A stretch of DNA of 34,815 nt, from positions 1-34,815 of the IMG/VR virus record IMGVR_UViG_3300044533_000998. One strand, given 5' to 3'. This stretch comes from a virus. Below, in pieces: positions 31,712 to 34,815 of the stretch. Made by a program: the position numbers and the translations under genes. The notes below the pieces were generated by a model. The model did no database searches. It was not told the origin of the DNA and saw only the letters and a list, made by a program, of their open reading frames with translations. Positions within the stretch are counted from its first letter, which is position 1. Every line of letters starts with the position of its first letter.

Positions 31712-32293
31712 CTAGAATTCTTTTATCAAACAATACGATACCTTATGGCCGCATTTCTCGAAATAATGCATTTGTTTCATGTACTTCAATGTTTCATTTG
31801 GTACTTGACAACCTGCAGACCAACTATCAATCATTTTCTTTGACAATTTGGATTGAATATTGTAATCATTCAAGTGGAAGTTGATTCCAAAAAATCCTGT
31901 TTCTGCTTTACCAAGTTCTTCTGCTTTATCATCACGATCGTTATCTCGAAACACACTTACCATTGAACCCAATTGAAGCAACGCAGGAATTTTACCTTTA
32001 TGCATACCATATGTCCAAACATCATAATACCAACGATCTGATGCCAATACCGCAGCACCTTTTTTGTTGTACTTATAGAAGTTTTTCAATACAGTAAGTC
32101 CTGCATTTGTTGTTCCTGTAATTACATCAATGAATTTTTCTCCTTCAAAGATGTAGAACTTATCATCAAAAAGATTTGGTAAATCAGCCTTACTTCGAAC
32201 ACCCAATATCCATCTGTTGGAAGGAATGCTTCTAAAGGTTTTCAACTTTTTTACTTGTTCAATAAGTTCTTTGTCTGTATATTTTCTTACCAT
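31712..32293 (-). CDS. Putative endolysin
   Basis: The gene encodes 193 residues without signal peptide or membrane segment. The C-terminal half has GFFGINFHLNDYN followed by SWSAGCQVPNETL: a His then an S-x-G-C motif, similar in arrangement to the HG...SxGCxR active site of L,D-transpeptidase (YkuD)-fold enzymes and of cell-wall proteins of Bacteroidota phages. The first half contains DKFYIFEGEKFIDVITGTTN and a DRWYYDVW segment. Directly upstream lies a small two-helix membrane protein (1-bp overlap), as expected for a holin-lysin cassette. The lysin role is supported by context; the fold is uncertain. Confidence 0.7.
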   Translation of the reverse strand: MVRKYTDKELIEQVKKLKTFRSIPSNRWILGVRSKADLPNLFDDKFYIFEGEKFIDVITGTTNAGLTVLKNFYKYNKKGAAVLASDRWYYDVWTYGMHKGKIPALLQLGSMVSVFRDNDRDDKAEELGKAETGFFGINFHLNDYNIQSKLSKKMIDSWSAGCQVPNETLKYMKQMHYFEKCGHKVSYCLIKEF

Positions 32294-32496
32294 TATCTAT
32301 AAGTTTTTTGTGCATGATACAATGCTTTTCCACCTAGAGTAATCGATACAACAGATAGTACAAATACTATCGTTTCATTTTGTACAAATCCTGTCGATAG
32401 GATTGTGCCACTCAATACACCAAGAAAAGTACACCATTTACCGATGTACTTGTCTTTCTTTGGAGTTCTTGATAATATTCTTCCAAATATATTCAT
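32293..32496 (-). CDS. Putative holin
   Basis: The gene encodes 67 residues with a positively charged N-terminus (RILSRTPKKDKYIGK) and two hydrophobic helices, about residues 21-37 (WCTFLGVLSGTILSTGF) and 41-59 (ETIVFVLSVVSITLGGKAL). It overlaps the lysin start by one base and the upstream gene by 4 bp. Small size, two helices and position before the lysin support a class II-like holin that opens the inner membrane. Confidence 0.72.
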   Translation of the reverse strand: MNIFGRILSRTPKKDKYIGKWCTFLGVLSGTILSTGFVQNETIVFVLSVVSITLGGKALYHAQKTYR

Positions 32497-32780
32497 AATT
32501 TTTGCTTTACTAGTTGTGTTATAATTTTTGTCAATTCGGCTACATCTTTGGATATTTGATCTAACTTTAATTGAGTAATTTGCTCGATTCTTGTTATATC
32601 ATTTACTGCCTGTTGTTGCACCATTTCTATCTTACCTTTTAACTTTCCAAGTTCTTCACTAAAATGTAGATTCTTTGCTTCTGAACCTTTTTTATGTTCC
32701 TTGTACTGACTATGCAAATCACGTAAAAAATACGATACTATTGCCAACATTGATGCGATTATCCAATTAAATATTTCCAT
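32493..32780 (-). CDS. Membrane-anchored coiled-coil protein of the lysis cassette
   Basis: The gene encodes 95 residues: an N-terminal membrane segment (IFNWIIASMLAIVSYFL) followed by a long charged coiled coil (EELGKLKGKIEMVQQQ, DQISKDVAELTKII). This architecture is found in i-spanins and in some holin-associated proteins. No lipobox for an outer-membrane partner was seen. It is first in the lysis cassette, and its ATG lies 16 bp after the structured non-coding element. Confidence 0.7.
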   Translation of the reverse strand: MEIFNWIIASMLAIVSYFLRDLHSQYKEHKKGSEAKNLHFSEELGKLKGKIEMVQQQAVNDITRIEQITQLKLDQISKDVAELTKIITQLVKQKL

Positions 32781-32795
32781 TATTTTACAATAAAA

Positions 32796-32940
32796 TGGGA
32801 CTAATTATAATGACTCATAAAGTACCTCATGCGTCATCTTTTATAAAATCCAACTAGGAATGAAACTCGTTAATAGTCCCAACTTTCATTGGTGTTTTTA
32901 ACGAGTTCCAGACCTCTTCGGTTTTCTTAAATTAGTCCCA
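32796..32940 (-). ncRNA. Candidate structured RNA or regulatory leader upstream of the lysis genes
   Basis: The gap between 32954 and 32780 has no ORF. An 11-bp perfect inverted repeat (TGGGACTAATT / AATTAGTCCCA) closes it at 32796-32806 and 32930-32940. Inside, a perfect 10-bp repeat (AACTCGTTAA / TTAACGAGTT, 32864-32873 and 32898-32907) encloses a further CCAA/TTGG hairpin, and ATGAC-x-CAT / ATG-x-GTCAT forms another 9-position stem with one mismatch. This gives a closed multi-branch structure. A T-run does not follow. Alternatives are a small transposable element with terminal inverted repeats, or a packaging or protein-binding site. Confidence 0.55.
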
Positions 32941-32953
32941 TAGCCTTAAACAT

Positions 32954-33892
32954 CTATTTACAAAAAGATATTCCTTCAATACCTTTCTTATTCTTATTCA
33001 TTAACATTTTACAAAAACAAATATAATCAGTTTCTTTAAATTGCTCTCTATCAATTATTCGCAATCTAAATCCTAAATTTAACTTTCTGTATTTTTTTCC
33101 TATTCCTGTAGGATAAGGACTATATGCGTTAAAGTAATTATGCTGATTAAAATCAAAATAACAAACATTATCTTTAAATGGATCAAAGTAGATTTCATTA
33201 ATTCTATTTGTGTCTCGCATAGAAATTTGATCTGCGTGTTTATACTTTGATTTTGAATACTTTCTTACACCTGTATCTCTATTTGTTTTCTTGTACTTTT
33301 TTCTTTTGTATGTGTCAATTAACAATACATATTGATAACAAGGATTAAATTCAAATCCTGTAAAATCAATACCTAATGAAGCACATTTCACATCAAACCA
33401 TCGATCCATATATGGTTCATACATTTGAGCAATATAATATCGCTGTAAACTTGATACAAATTTTGCTTGAAATACATTTTTGTTTTTCAATTCATTGACA
33501 TTACCTAATAAATCACTGAAATTTACTACATTACCACCACTATTTGATGTTCCTATACTATTCAGTAACGTAAGTAAAAATTCCTCATATTTTTGTTGAA
33601 TTTCTCCTTTTTCATCAACCAAATAAAATAGATTCGCTTCTTTACTTTTGAATTGATTTAATTGGTATACTTTAGTCATGGACACCTGATCCACTACAAT
33701 GTCAAATCCGATGTATTCTTGTGAAGATAGAATTGCATTATTGGATACTGCTCTAATTGTAGTGGAAGAAAATGGCACATAGAATTTACTACATAATTCT
33801 TTTCCTTCGCCCTTGTACACATTATAAATGGTTAATTCCATATAATTTGTGAGCATCTTGTAATAATATTCTACTAAATATATCTCTCTCAT
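32954..33892 (-). CDS. Unknown late protein, 312 residues
   Basis: The gene encodes 312 residues, rich in Tyr, Phe and Asn, with a Lys/Arg-rich basic stretch near residues 195-222 (YKRKKYKKTNRDTG and KYSKSKYKHA). It follows the split tail gene by 17 bp and precedes the structured element. No membrane helix or catalytic motif is seen. It is probably a structural or tail-associated protein by position, although the basic stretch would also suit nucleic-acid or lipid contact. The family is not recognised. Confidence 0.72.
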   Translation of the reverse strand: MREIYLVEYYYKMLTNYMELTIYNVYKGEGKELCSKFYVPFSSTTIRAVSNNAILSSQEYIGFDIVVDQVSMTKVYQLNQFKSKEANLFYLVDEKGEIQQKYEEFLLTLLNSIGTSNSGGNVVNFSDLLGNVNELKNKNVFQAKFVSSLQRYYIAQMYEPYMDRWFDVKCASLGIDFTGFEFNPCYQYVLLIDTYKRKKYKKTNRDTGVRKYSKSKYKHADQISMRDTNRINEIYFDPFKDNVCYFDFNQHNYFNAYSPYPTGIGKKYRKLNLGFRLRIIDREQFKETDYICFCKMLMNKNKKGIEGISFCK

Positions 33893-33909
33893 TACATTAT
33901 TTTTTAAAC

Positions 33910-34815
33910 TTAATAGTAAGTACGTTTATTCTTGAACTTATCGCCAACAGTACATGTCAATGATGCTTTTCTAGCAAACTCATCGGGATACTCAATTTTC
34001 GGACTTTCTTGTACAATTACAGGAAGGTCTAAATATCTGTATGAATGATTATGCACGTTGTAATCCGAAATGTACAATTCATTTTCAGACAACAAATACA
34101 ATTCTACCAATGGTCTAATTATACATTCATCTGCAGGATCTGTGATGATTTCATACGAATTTAGATTTTCACGTAGGTTACGTTTCATTTGTCTATCTCC
34201 ATAAATCAAATTATCGATCTCATAGTTTGGCTGTCTAAATCCTATAAATCCATAGAATCTAAATGTACTTGCTACGTTACTACCACTAAAGTTAATACCT
34301 TCGATTTCATGATATCCATCAAACTTCGCACTTACTCGTGCAGTTTTCATAGCATTCTCGATCGAGTATGGTTTCAACTGATATGAACCCCAACTAATAG
34401 TCCCAATGATGCCAGAGATGTTATATTCAATGTACAATTCATAACAACCAACACCAATATCTGAAAGAATAATTCCCCAATTTACTGTTGCATAAAATGC
34501 ATTAGGCTCATTGACAAATTCTATTGCATTTAATTGTTGTGTAAATCCTGTTTCATTGTTTTTGATGTAGAACGCAGCAGAATCATTCTGATCGGATAAC
34601 TTAATCCAAAAACTTGTCAAATCGTTGGTCCATGTTTCTTTTGATTTTTTATCGCCAAGTACTAATTGCTCACAACAACAATCCTTCCAACCTCGTGCTT
34701 GTTCTTCAAAATTTTCGGGTAATTTAATAGACTTATATTCTTTGAATATTCTATCCTCGTTTCGACAATCAACTTCACATGCTATACCAATAGTTTCATC
34801 TACTCTCCAACCTTT
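33910..34815 (-). CDS. Tail protein, C-terminal part of the gene split by the contig ends
   Basis: Reading continues from the left contig end (codon 142 onward) through 34688 to the stop at 33910; the piece from 34689 to 34815 duplicates bases 1-127. The segment includes CCCEQL, then a region of alternating strands (AFYATVNWGIILSDIGVGCY, then ELYIEYNISG). The C-terminal half has many Tyr and Asn. No TTG or other internal start at 34620 is needed once the contig is closed. Probably a tail-tip or fibre protein of about 400 residues. Confidence 0.82.
   Translation of the reverse strand, partial: KGWRVDETIGIACEVDCRNEDRIFKEYKSIKLPENFEEQARGWKDCCCEQLVLGDKKSKETWTNDLTSFWIKLSDQNDSAAFYIKNNETGFTQQLNAIEFVNEPNAFYATVNWGIILSDIGVGCYELYIEYNISGIIGTISWGSYQLKPYSIENAMKTARVSAKFDGYHEIEGINFSGSNVASTFRFYGFIGFRQPNYEIDNLIYGDRQMKRNLRENLNSYEIITDPADECIIRPLVELYLLSENELYISDYNVHNHSYRYLDLPVIVQESPKIEYPDEFARKASLTCTVGDKFKNKRTYY
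34689..34815. repeat. Contig-end overlap, right copy
   Basis: Identical to bases 1-127; see the left copy. Removing one copy closes the circle and keeps the tail gene in frame. Confidence 0.9.

Noticed and set aside
32796-32940. Known ribozyme (hammerhead, twister or pistol) in the structured gap
   Set aside because: I could not place the conserved cores of these ribozymes, such as CUGANGA with GAAA, on either strand.
32796-32940. Intrinsic terminator before the lysis genes
   Set aside because: The long-range stem is not followed by a proper T-run and the loop is over 120 nt.

Overview
The window is a complete small double-stranded DNA phage genome. It is very probably a siphovirus of a Bacteroidota (Flavobacteria-like) host, assembled as a circular contig. 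Bases 1-127 recur exactly at 34689-34815, so the unique genome is about 34,688 bp and one tail gene is split across the contig ends. The sequence is AT-rich and every convincing gene lies on the minus strand. The host assignment rests on promoters with the Bacteroidota -7 box TAnnTTTG (or the close TATATTTA), on A-rich leaders with little Shine-Dalgarno signal, and on a DUF3127-type SSB. It is an inference; no host gene is present.

Layout in the direction of transcription (right to left). An early/replication region (31566 to 21757) is driven by about seven near-identical promoter-plus-leader modules. It holds many small proteins, a winged-helix protein with a clamp-binding tail, a replication initiator with 11-bp iterons inside its gene (probable origin), a DnaB-like helicase, a NinG-like protein, a RadC-like protein, and an ERF annealase / PD-(D/E)XK exonuclease / SSB recombination set. 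A terminator-promoter-terminator cluster (21593-21723) marks the boundary to the next block. That block (21581 to 17750) holds two tiny ORFs, then a tight four-gene operon: ParB-like protein, SAM methyltransferase and two tandem GT-A glycosyltransferases that resemble the TET/JBP-associated (GREB1-like) DNA-base glycosyltransferases. An orphan protein ending in a second clamp-binding-like peptide follows under its own promoter.

The late region starts at a promoter at about 17738. It runs through terminase small and large subunits, portal, HK97-type prohead protease, major capsid protein, head-tail connectors, tail tube, chaperone-like genes, a 1107-residue tape measure and several tail-tip/fibre genes. 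It then crosses the contig junction into two more structural genes (34815 to 32954), a 173-bp non-coding gap with nested perfect inverted repeats (candidate structured RNA), and a lysis cassette (32780 to 31712) closed by a strong terminator. No integrase, DNA polymerase, thymidylate synthase, tRNA or CRISPR array was seen, so the phage is probably lytic and depends on host polymerase.

The most interesting items are the ParB/methyltransferase/double-glycosyltransferase operon with no recognisable hydroxymethylating enzyme, the structured non-coding element ahead of the lysis genes, the dispersed promoter modules, the in-gene iterons, and the adhesin-like repeat domain inserted into a head-tail connector.
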